Both the position numbers and the translations under genes were made by a program. The notes beneath the pieces were generated by a model. That model saw nothing but the letters and a program-made list of their open reading frames with translations. It had not been told where the DNA came from and did no database searches. Of a stretch of 64,000 nt of DNA, positions 1 to 30,500 are shown piece after piece (positions within the stretch are counted from its first letter, which is position 1; each line of letters opens with the position of its first letter). The stretch lies in assembly GCF_026914265.1 (NCBI RefSeq), contig NC_069135.1, positions 15,864,406-15,928,405 on the forward strand, given 5' to 3'. The DNA comes from Mya arenaria (taxonomy: Eukaryota > Mollusca > Bivalvia > Myida > Myidae).

Positions 1-2195
1 AGACATCAATAGCACATCATGTCTGGCCAATACAGACACCAATAGCACACCATGTCTGGCCAATACAGACACCAATAGCACATCATGTCTGGCCAATACA
101 GACACCAATAGCACATCATGTCTGGCCAATATAGACACCAATAGCACATCATGTCTGGCCAATACAGACACCAATAGCACATCATGTCTGGCCAATACAG
201 ACACCAATAGCACATCATGTCTGGCCAATACAGACACCAATAGCACATCATGTCTGGCCAATACAGACATCAATAGCACACCATGTCTGGCCAATACAGA
301 CATCAATAGCACACCATGTCTGGCCAATACAGACATCAATAGCACACCATGTCTGGCCAATACAGACATCAATAGCACACCATGTCTGGCCAATACAGAC
401 ACCAATAGCACATCATGTCTGGCCAATACAGACACCAATAGCACACCATGTCTGGCCAATACAGACATCAATAGCACACCATGTCTGGCCAATACAGACA
501 TCAATAGCACATCATGTCTGGCCAATACAGACATCAATAACTCACCATGTCTGGCCAATACAGACACCAATAACACACCATGTCTGGCCAATACAGACAC
601 CAATGGCTCACCATGTCTGGCCAATACAGACACCAATAGCACATCATGTCTGGCCAATACAGACACCAATAGCACACCATGTCTGGCCAATACAGACATC
701 AATAGCATATCATGTCTGGCCAATACAGACACCAATAGCACACCATGTCTGGCCAATACAGACACCAATAGCACACCATGTCTGGCCAATACAGACACCA
801 ATAGCACACCATGTCTGGCCAATACAGACACCAATAGCACACCATGTCTGGCCAATACAGACACCAATAGCACACCATGTCTGGCCAATACAGACATCAA
901 TAGCACATCATGTCTGGCCAATACAGACATCAATAGCACATCATGTCTGGCCAATACAGACATCAATAGCACACCATGTCTGGCCAATACAGACATCAAT
1001 AGCACACCATGTCTGGCCAATACAGACACCAATAACACACCATGTCTGGCCAATACAGACATCAATAGCACACCATGTCTGGCCAATACAGACATCAATA
1101 ACACATCATGTCTGGCCAATACAGACACCAATAACACACCATGTCTGGCCAATACAGACATCAATAGCACATCATGTCTGGCCAATACAGACACCAATAA
1201 CACATCATGTCTGGCCAATACAGACATCAATAGCACATCATGTCTCGCCAATACAGACACCAATAGCACACCATGTCTGGCCAATACAGACACCAATAGC
1301 ACACCATGTCTGGCCAATACAGACACCAATAGCACATCATGTCTGGCCAATACAGACATCAATAGCACACCATGTCTGGCCAATACAGACACCAATAGCA
1401 CATCATGTCTGGCCAATATAGACACCAATAGCACATCATGTCTGGCCAATACAGACACCAATAGCACATCATGTCTGGCCAATACAGACACCAATAGCAC
1501 ACCATGTCTGGCCAATACAGACACCAATAGCACATCATGTCTGGCCAATACAGACACCAATAGCACATCATGTCTGGCCAATATAGACACCAATAGCACA
1601 TCATGTCTGGCCAATACAGACATCAATAGCACATCATGTCTGGCCAATACAGACACCAATAGCACACCATGTCTGGCCAATACAGACACCAATAGCACAT
1701 CATGTCTGGCCAATACAGACACCAATAGCACATCATGTCTGGCCAATACAGACACCAATAGCACATCATGTCTGGCCAATACAGACACCAATAGCACATC
1801 ATGTCTGGCCAATATAGACACCAATAGCACACCATGTCTGGCCAATACAGACACCAATAACACACCATGTCTGGCCAATACAGACATCAATAGCACATCA
1901 TGTCTGGCCAATACAGACATCAATAGCACACCATGTCTGGCCAATACAGACACCAATAGCACATCATGTCTGGCCAATACAGACACCAATAGCACATCAT
2001 GTCTGGCCAATACAGACATCAATAGCACACCATGTCTGGCCAATACAGACATCAATGGCACATCATGTCTGGCCAATACAGACATCAATAGCACATCATG
2101 TCTGGCCAATACAGGCACCAATAGCACACCATGTCTGGCCAATACAGACATCAATAGCACATCATGTCTGGCCAATACAGGCACTAATGGCTCGC
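1..2195. repeat. 33-bp satellite, subfamily A
   Basis: About 66 head-to-tail copies of a 33-bp unit containing CATGTCTGGCCAATACAGAC followed by a variable ACCAATAGCACA or ATCAATAGCACA part. Copies differ mainly at a few C/T positions, so this block is the most homogeneous part of the array. It runs off the left edge of the window, so its true length is unknown. Because 33 is divisible by three, long frames stay open on both strands with an 11-residue period. I read these as artefacts and not genes. Confidence 0.98.
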
Positions 2196-3149
2196 CATGT
2201 CTGGTCAATATAGTCACCAATGGCTCACCATGTCTGGTAAATACAGTCACCAATGGCTCACCATGTCTGGTAAATACAGTCACCAATGGCTCACCATGTC
2301 TGGTAAATACAGTCACCAATGGCTCGCCATGTCTAGTAAATACAGTCACCAATGGCTCGCCATCTCTGGTAAATACAGTCACCAATGGCTCACTATGTCT
2401 GGTAAATACAGTCACCAAAGGCTCACCATGTCTGGTAAATACAGTCACCAATGGCTCGCCATGTCTAGTAAATACAGTCACCAATGGCTCGCCATGTCTG
2501 GTAAATACAGTCACCAATGGCTCGCCATGTCTGGTCAATATAGTCACCAATGGCTCGCCATGTCTGGCCAATACAGACACCAATGGCTCACCATGTCTGG
2601 TAAATACAGTCACCAATGGCTCACCATGTCTGGTAAATACAGTCACCAATGGCTCGCCATGTCTAGTAAATACAGTCACCAATGGCTCGCCATGTCTGGT
2701 AAATACAGTCACCAATGGCTCGCCATGTCTGGCCAATACAGACACCAATGGCTCGCCATGTCTGGTAAATACAGTCACCAATGGCTCACCATGTCTGGTA
2801 AATACAGTCACCAATGGCTCGCCATGTCTAGTAAATACAGTCACCAATGGCTCGCCATGTCTGGTAAATACAGTCACCAATGGCTCGCCATGTCTGGTCA
2901 ATATAGTCACCAATGGCTCGCCATGTCTGGCCAATACAGCAACCAATGGCTCACTATGTCTGGTAAATACAGTCACCAATGGCTCACCATGTCTGGTAAA
3001 TACAGTCACCAATGGCTCGCCATGTCTGGCCAAAACAGTCACCAATGGCTCACAATTTCTGGCCAATACTGTCACCAATGGCTCACGATCTCTGGTTAAT
3101 ACAGTTGCAAATGGCTCTCCATCTCTGGCCAACACAGTCACAACTAGCT

Positions 3150-3150
<1 letters not shown>
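2190..3150. repeat. 33-bp satellite, subfamily B
   Basis: The same 33-bp period continues, but the consensus shifts to units with GGCTCACCATGTCTGGTAAA and TACAGTCACCAAT. Several units in a row recur as a block (variants with TCTAGTAAA, TCTGGTCAATATAGTC and TCTGGCCAATACAGACACC), for example around 2450-2590, 2650-2760 and 2830-2940. That suggests a higher-order duplication of roughly 200-300 bp. An open frame of 300 codons here is periodic and not coding. Confidence 0.95.
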
Positions 3151-5756
<2,606 letters not shown>

Positions 5757-8700
5757 TCGATAGTGTATGGCTGTATCCTGTTTTGACTGATAAACAATTC
5801 TTAAGCCAAGACTTACTAAGTGTTTACGCTCATGCACCCGTCAATGGGAATGCTGGACGGATTTTGATTTAATTAATTGTTTAAAAAGCCTCCGACGCAA
5901 CCAATTCGTCCATAATAGGTTTAATTAAGTGTGCGTTTAAGACTGTCGCGCAATCGCGCTGGCTGTTTTTGAAGCTTTTGCGCAAACACTACATTAGTTT
6001 TTATATAAGTGTTTGCTTAACTACACAAATACTTCGCCAGTCGAAGGTAAAGCAAAACAATAGTTTTTAGATGTATACATTACCTATAGATATCAGTTAA
6101 TGATTTATTTGAACTTTAAACCGCATCCGATATATAAACAAACAATATTTTAAAAACAAAGTTTTCGGAAATATAATCGAAGAATGCTATTTTTGCAAAT
6201 AATGTTTTGATTAAGAAGTGTTAGTTAAGTGAATTAACTACTAAATTTTGAAATCACTTACGACATGAGGAGTCGAGTGTTTTATTTGCACTGATTTTGG
6301 ATAAGAACTTGTTAAATATACTTAAGAATCTAAATATTATTTTATCAAAATTTGCATTTCATTATGTAATAGTTTAATGACATAGTGATTAAGAATGGTC
6401 GCAGTGGTCAGTATTCAGGCGCCGACATAATTGTTCAATGTTGAGCGCGAAATGCCTCGTAAACGTCCAATAGTAGCCAGTGTTTACGCGCGGGCTTTTA
6501 GACAAATCATTTAATTAAAACAATGAATGTCTTAATATTAATTTAGCGGTTGTTTTCGTCAGTGAATTCTTAATCCTACAAGTAATGTCACTGGCGGAGA
6601 CATGAAAAGTTTTGAGAGAAAAAAAATGGTTTTAAACAGGTATACATTAATGATCTACGGGCATATTTTACAGATAGCTGTATTTGTGTTTCAACTGCAT
6701 TTAAGTGTATGCATTCATTCGAGGGCCAAATGCACTCTGAGATTATTGACAAAAACAAACTGATTTATATTCCTATTTTAGAGCACCAAAAAAAAAATAA
6801 CCAATGTAAAAACACGCACCTTTCGGCTACAATGAGGCAATTTACATAATATTTTCACTGCTTATTTTAGAAAACAAGATTATGTTATTGGATGAGAAAA
6901 ACTTCCTGGATGGATTTACGGATGTACCAAAGAACGCGCATACGTGTGAATTATGATTTTCCAGCCTATTGAATTTGAAAACATTTACCTCAATCGGAAT
7001 ATGAATCAAAGGCTAATGGGTAAAAAGTATAAATTGAGCTGTAATTCGAATTGAGTTGGTTCTCAGTTGACTTGAAAATTAAATATATTTATATAGAATT
7101 TAAAAATAAACAACATTTTCGTAAAATACATAAAAATGTTGTTGTTTTTTTTTTTCAAAAAACAAAAACTTGTACAAAACACACCATGTTCGTCATACTC
7201 TCCAAAATTAAATATATTCAGATATCATGAGTATATTTAAGTTAAGTGGCAAAGATTTAAGTAATATAAAATGTTAGTATCATCTTTAAGAATACACTGA
7301 ATAAACAGCATTATGCGAAGTATGTTAATTATAAATGCACAGGCACCGTGCTCGGGAGCTGTGAGTTTGATTGATTGACGTCGATTCAGGTAAAACACAC
7401 TCAACATACACCTGGTTATATCTAATACAGTATATTAAGTGTTTACATTGGATTTTACAATATGCATATCAATTATCTTTCCATATTTCACAGTAAAAAT
7501 ACAGCACACCATCAGCTAAGTACAATCGATTAGCAAAGTGACATGTGTTGAGTGATACCTTTTCTAATATTTTACAAATATCTAACCACTATTTAATAAC
7601 ATGTTAGCATTAATTCATTTCTTAAAGATAAAATCGACTGTATTAAATTACCAATTTTCATTTACGGATATAAGTTGATTTTTTTTTATAAAACATAACT
7701 TTTCAATCAGAAATATGAAAAACAGCAATCTGATCTTTTGCAAGCAATCTTAAATCACTGTTTCCCAGACATTTGCACAGAAGTTGGCTCATTCCAATTA
7801 ACGCATATATTTTATTTTTTAAATGTCAAAGCTGTCTAACTGTGAGAGTGCAGCCCTAAACATAAAAATAACCAAAGAGGAGATATATAATGAACTGTGT
7901 ATTTCAATATATCGCTTTTCCGAAGACCTGTATCCCGTCTTGTTAGGTGTATAAAATTAGGTGTATAAACATGCGTCCGGCTGCGGCAACCCTTGTAAGC
8001 GTTCTCGGCGGATAAACGCGTTATATCACCGTTGCACATCTCCACTATACAGATTTAAGTAAAAAAAATATATCGCTATTGCCGTGTATTGGGTATACAA
8101 AATATTATAAACACGTTGTTTTAACGCCTACATCAGTAGATAAAGAACAATTATAGAAAAGAAGTAACGTCATCGCCATACACCGTCAATGGATCAACTT
8201 GAAGTGCTTCTATAGCCTATTATTTAGTGTAATAAAACATTGCAATAGACAAACATAGTAAATTAAGACAAATGGGTGACTGTCTTAAATATAATGTAGA
8301 AAATGATTATTGAGACCGTTCGGAAGCATTGTTTTTAGTTTATGTACCTAAAATGTTTCCTTGCATAAACGGTCTTTAGGCTCCTATTACCAACATTAGT
8401 GGGAAGAGAAGAAAACACACAACGAACGTTCATTATTTAATGATATGGATAGAAACATGTGAAATGGGATTGATGATTTTTTATTTTTATTTTATCAAAT
8501 CATTTGTTTTCATACACTAATGCATACACCGGTCTAAATTAAAAGACATATCAAACGATTTAACCTGTGACGTTATTACTAAATTGGTAACTTTGTACTA
8601 TCACAATGTGCACATCCGTTTATTGGACATAAAATGATTTAGTAAACAACATACTTTTATTAGATAATCTTGCATAATATCATGGCGTCTATTAGCCAAA

Positions 8701-10220
8701 AAAGAAAGACTTTACTTTATCTAAAGACTTGACACTTTCTTTTATAGGCAATTTCAAAAGATCCCTGTATTTGCTTGTTTTTATTGGACAATCTTATATA
8801 TCTTTAGGGCGTTTAAGCGCGAAAATAGGCTTAACAAAGGAAAAGTGCACTTCATTTATCAACCAATTTCAATATGTATGTAATATATCTCAGTCTTTTT
8901 GTGTAGTACAGTCGCGAAAGCAATTCTGCTATTCCTGCTGATAATTCAAAATAGTTTTACAAATTAGCTTTAGACTGACGAAATGCATCAGCATTTGATA
9001 TAACTCGTCCATATCGCATCTTATGTCCAGAGTGGTAAACCTGTATGGAATTCTTTGCCCACATTGTCAAAATGATGTGGGAATTGTTTTGTCCACATTG
9101 TCAAAATTATCTTGGATGTTTTGTCCACCATGTCAAAATGGCATGGGATGTTTTTACTATCGGATGGTTTGTCCTACATTCGACTTTAAAGACATTCAAA
9201 TTAGATTTTTTTCATATAAGTTGCCCATAAAAAGTGAGGTACTGTATACTTTTGGAACCATAAGACTACCCATTGACGTTCCAACTGTTTTGCCAAAGTT
9301 TGTGTTTGTAAATGTGAACGAGGTTAATTTCCGCAATTATGTGGAAAATTAGTGTACAACCAAGATGACCTAAAGAATGAATCTGTTTTCAATTGATAAA
9401 TCAGTTGTATACGTTTCCGAGCGTGACAGTAATCATAACATAACATAACATATATAAAGATTTAAAATAAAGTCTAAGAACTTAGACAAATTTTCGGAGC
9501 CGCATTTTTTTTAGAAAGACATGATTGTTCGACATGTGAATCCAAGTAGAAGGCTGTCATATTGTCGTCGAATAACTTACTAGCGAGTCTTCAATAAGTG
9601 GAGCCCAAATAGTTGAAGGGAAAATGCCGAATTGTTTTGTAATACCGGAATCGGCAGTACTTTGTTTTAATTGTAGTTTCTTGTTGAGTTTTCGTCGACT
9701 TTTTATTACACGTTTTGTTGCTCTGTGAGTAATAACCAATGACAATGGAGCTTATTTCCAATGACGAAATTAATTGATAAGATGTATTAGTAACATTAAT
9801 CAGATGTAGTCGGAGAATTAGAAATTGAATTTTAAGGCTACCACGTGACTTGAAGTGTAATGATATAGCATGCAGACGTTGATAACTTAGCTTTATCAAG
9901 CAGATTGTTAACCAGTGTGTCCAAGATGTAAAGATAACGAATGATCTACTAGCCGGGGTAAACATGACTATATTTTGGAGATTACAATTTTGCGATAATG
10001 GATAACAAGAAAGAAGAACTTTAGTATTTCTTTGACTGTTTTGTTAGTATGTGAGAGAGAATCTTTTGGATTTATTTATTTTTATTTAGCCTGTGGAGTG
10101 TTACTTACTAGGTCACCTTTCAGAATACGTGGCAACGATTGCAGAGGGGAAGTTACCCCTGCGCGGAGTTTGCCACATTGACTGTTAAAACTGTTGACTG
10201 CTACCACAACACCGTTCATC
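5757..10220. other. Intergenic, AT-rich, no gene recognised
   Basis: Between the satellite edge and the METAP2 start codon I find no spliced or unspliced coding sequence that I recognise. The open frames here (for example 7836-8045, 8729-8941, and the overlapping frames on the minus strand at 9557-9965) are short, of biased composition and match no family known to me. The last hundred bases before 10221 probably hold the METAP2 promoter and 5' UTR, but no clear TATA box can be assigned. Confidence 0.6.
9049..9151. repeat. Short tandem repeat, about 3 units of about 34 bp
   Basis: Three imperfect copies of a unit containing TTTGTCCACATTGTCAAAAT followed by a GG-rich step. This repeat accounts for the repeated CPHCQN-like residues in the 109-codon open frame at 9023-9352, so that frame is unlikely to be a gene. 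Confidence 0.75.
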
Positions 10221-23923
<13,703 letters not shown>

Positions 23924-24276
23924 GGTGTCTGAAGACATTTGTTATAAGAAGTGATGCGTAGGAGGCTGTTTGATATTAGCATATTGGAGGCAAAGTAAAT
24001 CTGCAATCTTTGATGTATATTTGGATATTGTGAACAGATATAAATGTACAATGTATACTGGACTGGTGTCACATCCTGTACTTGTTACAAAATGTGCAAC
24101 GATGATAATTAAAGACTTCAATGAGTTTTCCTTTCATGAGTATGTTTTGAGCCTATCTATCCTGTTTTGGAACTCTTTATTTTATAATTTAGAATTGTTT
24201 CTCCTTGTTGTTTTGAAATGTTAAGATTATAATTTTATACTCATTTACAACTGAACCTGTGTAACAAAATCAGTGA

Positions 24277-24282
24277 AATAAA
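24277..24282 (+). promoter_or_regulatory. Candidate METAP2 poly(A) signal
   Basis: A canonical AATAAA lies about 355 bp after the METAP2 stop codon. A second AATAAA lies at 24315-24320. Either could define the transcript end. Confidence 0.5.
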
Positions 24283-24519
24283 TAATTCATACCTCATTTA
24301 TTTTTGTCGTCTTAAATAAAGTAATGGGATGTTCACCTTGTTTCTCTAAACATCCGTCATATATACAGGTATAGTATAACCTTTCATGTTAATGTATGTT
24401 TTGTTCAGCAAAAACCTTCCAGCAAAGAATGGGGACTAAAGCATATGTAAAGTAACAGGCAATTATTATTTTGCATATATATACTAACTGATAATCCATG
24501 ATGAGACGATGAATTCAGC

Positions 24520-24915
24520 ACTTGATTAGCTTGACTTCGAAGAATAAGGCAGCTTTGCTATTCCCCCCAGCGTTGGCATCTGGTTCAAGTTTTAAGACAA
24601 ATTGGCATTTTGACTTAATACGAAACAGTTGTTCAGGACCATCATGCAATGAGGTTGTATAACTCAATATTATCCTTAATACTATAATTGAATTTATGGC
24701 CCCAGATTGACTTAAAAAGATTAGGTTAAAGTTTTAAGGCACATTGTGACAGTTAAAGGTTTAGGGCAAGTTGGGATTTTTATAACTTACTTCTATACCC
24801 TTCAATCAATTGACTAAATACTTCACACAATCATTGATAACCATTTTTCAATTAGGTAACATAACTCCATATTAATCCTTCATACAAATTACGGCCCTTG
24901 ATTGACTTTTTTTAC
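24520..24915. repeat. Second copy of the 15.7-16.4 kb repeat family
   Basis: It begins TTAGCTTGACTTCGAAGAATAAGG and continues with AGTTTTAAGACAAATTGG, CAGTTGTTCAGGACCATCA and TGGCCCCAGATTGACTTA, repeating once as TTAGGTTAAAGTTTTAAGGC. The word order matches the block at 15690-16430. It lies downstream of METAP2. Confidence 0.75.
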
Positions 24916-27526
24916 CTTTTGACCGGGACAGTTTTATATTTTAAGACTTTTATCGTTGTTCGGGGCTAGCTTGTGAGAGGGCCTGTCAATCTCGCCATTG
25001 TCACAAATTGATTTATTCTTTTAATAACATTGGAACATCTCAAGTGTTGCCTTCACACTTGCTGGAATTTTGAATATGATTGGTCCATCTGTTTACATTT
25101 TTACAGAGATATCAGTCAATTTCAAGTCATTAATGCTTGAGTGTTAGATTTAAATCTTGGGGGTTAATTGTAAGTATGCCAACTGCACATTGTACTAAAG
25201 TCAAATAGTTCTTAGTAAACATTGTTCACAGTGGTTAAAGATCATTTAGATCATTTTGCAAAGACTTGAACTCAGCATTGTTTTAGGGCGTTCAATGGCC
25301 CCATTTTACATCAGTGATAGAGCTGGAGGTCTTGACTCATCTGTGATATAATTATGCCCATAAACCTATGTACATGAACAGCAAGTGTAGTGATTACAGG
25401 CAAAAGCAAGCTAATGATTGATAGAGGACAAGGTCTGTTTTGAACCTAGTCTGATAGTTTGAAGTAAAGGATCTTATTCAATAATCTTATATCTGTTGAA
25501 ATTAAACTTATGTTAACAAGTTGATATTTTATAAGTTTCTTTTGTGTTAATTTTTATCTCAATCAAGGTAAATTCACGCAATTATGTACTAAAATAAAAT
25601 AAATATGGCACGAAGAAAATTTCAGTTGATAAGCAAAATAAACTACCGTAAGATCTTTATTGAAATGGGGACCAAGGCAATTTCTATAGTATTAAATTTG
25701 GCTTGTTATCAAACTTCACAGTCTTGGATTGAATGCCCACAACAAGTTTGATACTCATAGGCTCAAGGTGTGTAAAACAACAGGAAATAGTCAAAGATAC
25801 AATGCCAGTAGACATTGTGAGCGATGTGGTTAAGATATTTACAGAGCTATATAATACTTATAATGTCTAATAGAAATTGCATAGTGCTGAATAAACTTCT
25901 GGACCCAATTTCTCGAAACTTCTTAAGCTTAACAGGCTTAAGTCGCTTATTTCAATTAGCCAAAATACATACTGAAAATGGATTTTGATAAATGAAATAT
26001 GGTTTATTCTGATAATCATACAGATTATTGCTACATAATTTCTAAAAATTCTTATAGAAGTAAATATAACACATTTTATAGAACAACAAAAACTGTGAGA
26101 TTAGCTTAATCCTGTTATAAGGGACTTGAGAAGTTTCGAGAAATTGGGGCCAGATGCGCCCTGCCTGCAAATGGTGGTCTGTAAACCTGTTTCCTAGTAC
26201 ATGCGGTAATACCACAAATAAATTTTTAAACCAAATCGTTGAATACCCCCCAATACACACTACGCTATGCTTGGTTGTGTACCGTGGCAATTTGGCTAGG
26301 GAAATCTCATGTTCATGAATTATTAATGAGGCAGTTTAATTGGTTCCGCAAAGTACTAGATGGTTTACGCTTGATATTCTGGCAATTGCCAGAGTTGAAC
26401 CGGGTCCGCCTTCTCAGTACAATAATATGTGGCAATAGTCAAAACCACACGGCCACGGAGGCTACTGACACTGTAAAGTTATTGAACAATATTTATAGAG
26501 TGTAACATGCGAATTCATTGGAAGAAGAGTTTTCTCCTGCCTTATGCATATTCATTAAAACGAGACTTTGTCAGTCGATTATCCCACGGTATGTATGAAG
26601 TGTAATGGAAGAAAGTACCATGGTTGCAGACACTAACTAGGAATATGGATGAGCTCATTTTGTACAATTTCTAAACTTTATTATAATTCAATACCAACAC
26701 AGCATCATAACAAAGATAAGCATGTAACTCGGTCTAGTATTGAAATACTAAGACCTTCAGATCCGACGATCTGATATAAAAAACATGCATTTGGTTTAAC
26801 TTCTTAATCTACGTCATGCAAGAAACAATATGCATAACAAAATACACAGATTGTACATGCTTTGTAATTAGGTATTTAATGATTGCACTTATTACTCAGA
26901 AATGGCTACCTGGCAAGAGCCTCATTCAAACAGAGAGGGGACATTGTGCAAAAAACAAACCCATGCTAATGACAATAAATATATTGTACATAATAAATAA
27001 ATTGTACATAATAAATATATTGTACATGTTTTTTTACTGTAGTTCCCTATGTCTTCTAAAAAGGGCACTGCTTCTTACTATACTTCAAGGGCTGAGAAAA
27101 CATTTCATCTTTAGAGTCTACTTTTTAAATACAAATCTCAGCCAGATTAATGTGTTTATAACAACAGAATTGTATTGTTAATAGACCTAAAAAAATCTAC
27201 CTGCATGTAACTAAGTATCAACTTAGTAAAATTTTCCAATTCAGATCTACATTCCTGGAAAAGTGGTAGTTTCATAATTATACATGCATATACAACTGTG
27301 AAGCATGCATGTTTCCAACAATAATCACAGTCAACTTCCTATCACAGATGATTATCAATATATGAAAAGTTCGCTGTTTTATATGCAATATGGTAACAGA
27401 ACTGTTTTTGTCAGTGAAGTTGTTTCACTTGTATTTTCATATTGCATTTCACATTGACGAGGAACAGAACTAGAAATAACTGCTGTCCATATTGTTGGTC
27501 CATTAGTATAACTGGCAGGTTCTCCG
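24916..27526. other. Intergenic between METAP2 and NICN1 (convergent)
   Basis: METAP2 (plus) and NICN1 (minus) point toward each other across this stretch. I see no coding sequence. It contains the MITE at 25908-26154 and otherwise unclassified AT-rich sequence. An AATAAA on the minus strand at 26677-26682 could serve NICN1, about 850 bp after its stop codon; the assignment is weak. Confidence 0.55.
25908..26154. mobile_element. 247-bp MITE with TCTGGCCCCAATTTCTCGAAA ends
   Basis: The left end is TCTGGACCCAATTTCTCGAA followed by ACTTCTTAAG. The right end is its inverse complement, GAGAAATTGGGGCCAGA preceded by CTTGAGAAGTTTC. The inverted ends span about 28 bp with two or three mismatches. 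No coding capacity. Confidence 0.8.
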
Positions 27527-30500
27527 CTAAGTGTATGACAGCAAATTGATTTCATAGCAACCATCAACCTGAAAACAAGAATTGCAATTTGTTACTAAAA
27601 TTGATCTATAGTTTGGCACACACACAGTCATGTTGATGGATACTGAGGGAGTTGCTAGACATATAATCAGTACTAGTAAATATGATCTTTGTTAAGATTT
27701 TTACACAACGTTTAGTGAGTCAGCTTTGACTTCTTCAGGTTATGGTTAAAATCATTGACAACATCAAGGCTACTATGATACTATTTTAATTTTCTTGAAA
27801 ACAAAGCACAAGCACTCTTAGATGGAGCATTACATGACAAGTAAATGATGAACAATTACAAACAATTAAAGGGCAATAACTCCAACATCTTAGATAATCT
27901 GAAAGTTTAGAAAAACTGAATGAACAGTCTAACCAGTACATGTATGTAAATAACTGCCTAACCAGTACATGTATGTGAATAAACAGCACAACCAGTACAT
28001 GTATGTGAATAAACAGCACAACCAGTAACTGTATGTGAATAAACAGCACAACCAGTACATGTATGTGAATAAACAGCACAACCAGTACATGTATGTGAAT
28101 AAACAGCACAACCAGTACATGTATGTGAATAAACAGCACAACCAGTACATGTATGTGAATAAACAGCACAACCAGTACATGTATGTGAATTAACAGCCCA
28201 ACAAGTACATGTATGTGAATAAACAGCACAACCAGTACAGGTATGTGAATAAACAGCCCAACAAGTACATGTATGTGAATAAACAGCACAACCAGTACAT
28301 GTATGTGAATAAACAGCCCAACAAGTACATGTATGTGAATAAACAGCACAACCAGTACATGTATGTGAATACACAGCACAACCAGTACATGTATGTGAAT
28401 AAACAGCACAACCAGTACATGTATGTGAATAAACAGCACAACCAGTACATGTATGTGAATAAACAGCACAACCAGTACATGTATGTGAATAAACAGCACA
28501 ACCAGTACATGTATGTGAATAAACAGCACAACCAGTACATGTATGTGAATAAACAGCACAACCAGTACATGTATGTGAATTAACAGCCCAACAAGTACAT
28601 GTATGTGAATAAACAGCACAACCAGTACAGGTATGTGAATAAACAGCCCAACAAGTACATGTATGTGAATAAACAGCACAACCAGTACATGTATGTGAAT
28701 AAACAGCACAACCAGTCCATGTATGTGAATAAACAGCACAACCAGTACATGTATGTGAATAAACAGCACAACCAGTACATGTATGTGAATACACAGCACA
28801 ACCAGTACATGTATGTGAATAAACAGCACAACCAGTACATGTATGTGAATAAACAGCCCAACCAGTATCTGTATGTGAATAAACAGCCCAACAAGTACAT
28901 GTATGTGAATTAACAGCCCAACCAGTACATGTATGTGAATAAACAGCACAACCAGTATCTGTATGTGAATAAACAGCACAACCAGTACATGTATGTGAAT
29001 AAACAGCACAACCAGTACATGTATGTGAATAAACAGCACAACCAGTACATGTATGTGAATTAACAGCACAACCAGTATCTGTATGTGAATAAACAGCACA
29101 ACCAGTACATGTATGTGAATAAACAGCACAACCAGTACATGTATGTGAATAAACAGCACAACCAGTACATGTATGTGAATAAACAGCACAACCAGTACAT
29201 GTATGTGAATTAACAGCACAACCAGTATCTGTATGTGAATAAACAGCACAACCAGTACATGTATGTGAATAAACAGCACAACCAGTACATGTATGTGAAT
29301 AAACAGCACAACCAGTACATGTATGTGACTAAACAGCCCAACCAGTATCTGTATGTGAATAAACAGCACAACCAGTACATGTATGTGACTAAACAGCCCA
29401 ACCAGTACATGTATGTGAATAAACAGCCCAACCAGTACATGTATGTGAATAAACAGCCCAACAAGTGCATGTATGTGAATAAACAGCACAACCAGTACAT
29501 GTATGTGAATAAAAAGCACAACCAGTACATGTATGTGAATAAACAGCACAACCAGTACATGTATGTGAATAAACAGCCCAACCAGTACATGTATGTGAAT
29601 AAACAGCCCAACAAGTGCATGTATGTGAATAAACAGCCCAACCAGTACATGTATGTGAATAAACAGCCCAACCAGTACATGTATGTGAATAAACAGCACA
29701 ACCAGTACATGTATGTGAATAAACAGCCCAACAAGTACATGTATGTGAATAAAAAGCACAACCAGTACATGTATGTGAATAAACAGCACAACCAGTACAG
29801 GTATGTGAATAAACAGCCCAACCAGTACATGTATGTGAATAAACAGCCCAACCAGTACATGTATGTGAATAAACAGCACAACCAGTACATGTATGTGAAT
29901 AAAAAGCACAACCAGTACATGTATGTGAATAAACAGCCCAACCAGTACATGTATGTGAATAAACAGCCCAACAAGTACATGTATGTGAATAAACAGCACA
30001 ACCAGTACATGTATGTGAATAAACAGCCCAACAAGTACATGGAAGTGCCACACCCACCTCATATCTCCCAAGTGCCCTGTTTGTTTGCTGCGCTGACACC
30101 TCCTCCGACAGGGCCCATAACTGCTGCAGGCTTGAAGAAAGGGACTCCAGGTTTGCTACTCCCTGAAATTTACAAACCAACAATCAAGTTTAAAAGACAT
30201 AGGTTGGGAATTACTTAAACATATTCCAGTGCATAAGGAACTCTTATTATGTTCTTACATTTTTGTTTCTTTTTAGTTGTATTGCCAAGCAATAAGAACT
30301 CTTTATTCATCAAAAAGTTAATAATGCAAGCATCTGTCAATACATGTTTTTTGAGATCTGCTTAATGAACTCTTCATATCAACAGCAATATTTCACATAA
30401 TCAACGATGAATTATGCACTCAAAATTTAAAGTTTAAGATTTTGCATTTATAATTGCATTGATTGTTGCTTTACTAAACAATGAAGTCCGCATAAACCCA

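Noticed and set aside
603..3099. Long open frames of 272 and 300 codons across the satellite, and 81-codon frames on the minus strand
   Set aside because: They follow the 33-bp period exactly with an 11-residue repeat and occur in several frames at once. There is no conserved domain or signal and they are not a gene.
9436..9456. ATAACATAACATAACAT run, complementary to the LINE tail at 44.66 kb, as a possible LINE 3' end on the minus strand
   Set aside because: The neighbouring sequence shows no similarity to the LINE 3' region, so the pentanucleotide run alone is not evidence of an element.
27930..30042. Regular 30-bp repeats resembling a CRISPR array
   Set aside because: Units are directly adjacent with no unique spacers, inside an intron of an animal gene.
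27786..30071. 761-codon minus-strand frame of repeated IHIHVLVVLF
   Set aside because: It is the 30-bp NICN1 intron minisatellite read in one frame. Overlapping long frames exist on both strands. Only the frame continuous with the NICN1 exon is worth testing, and it is listed as a finding.
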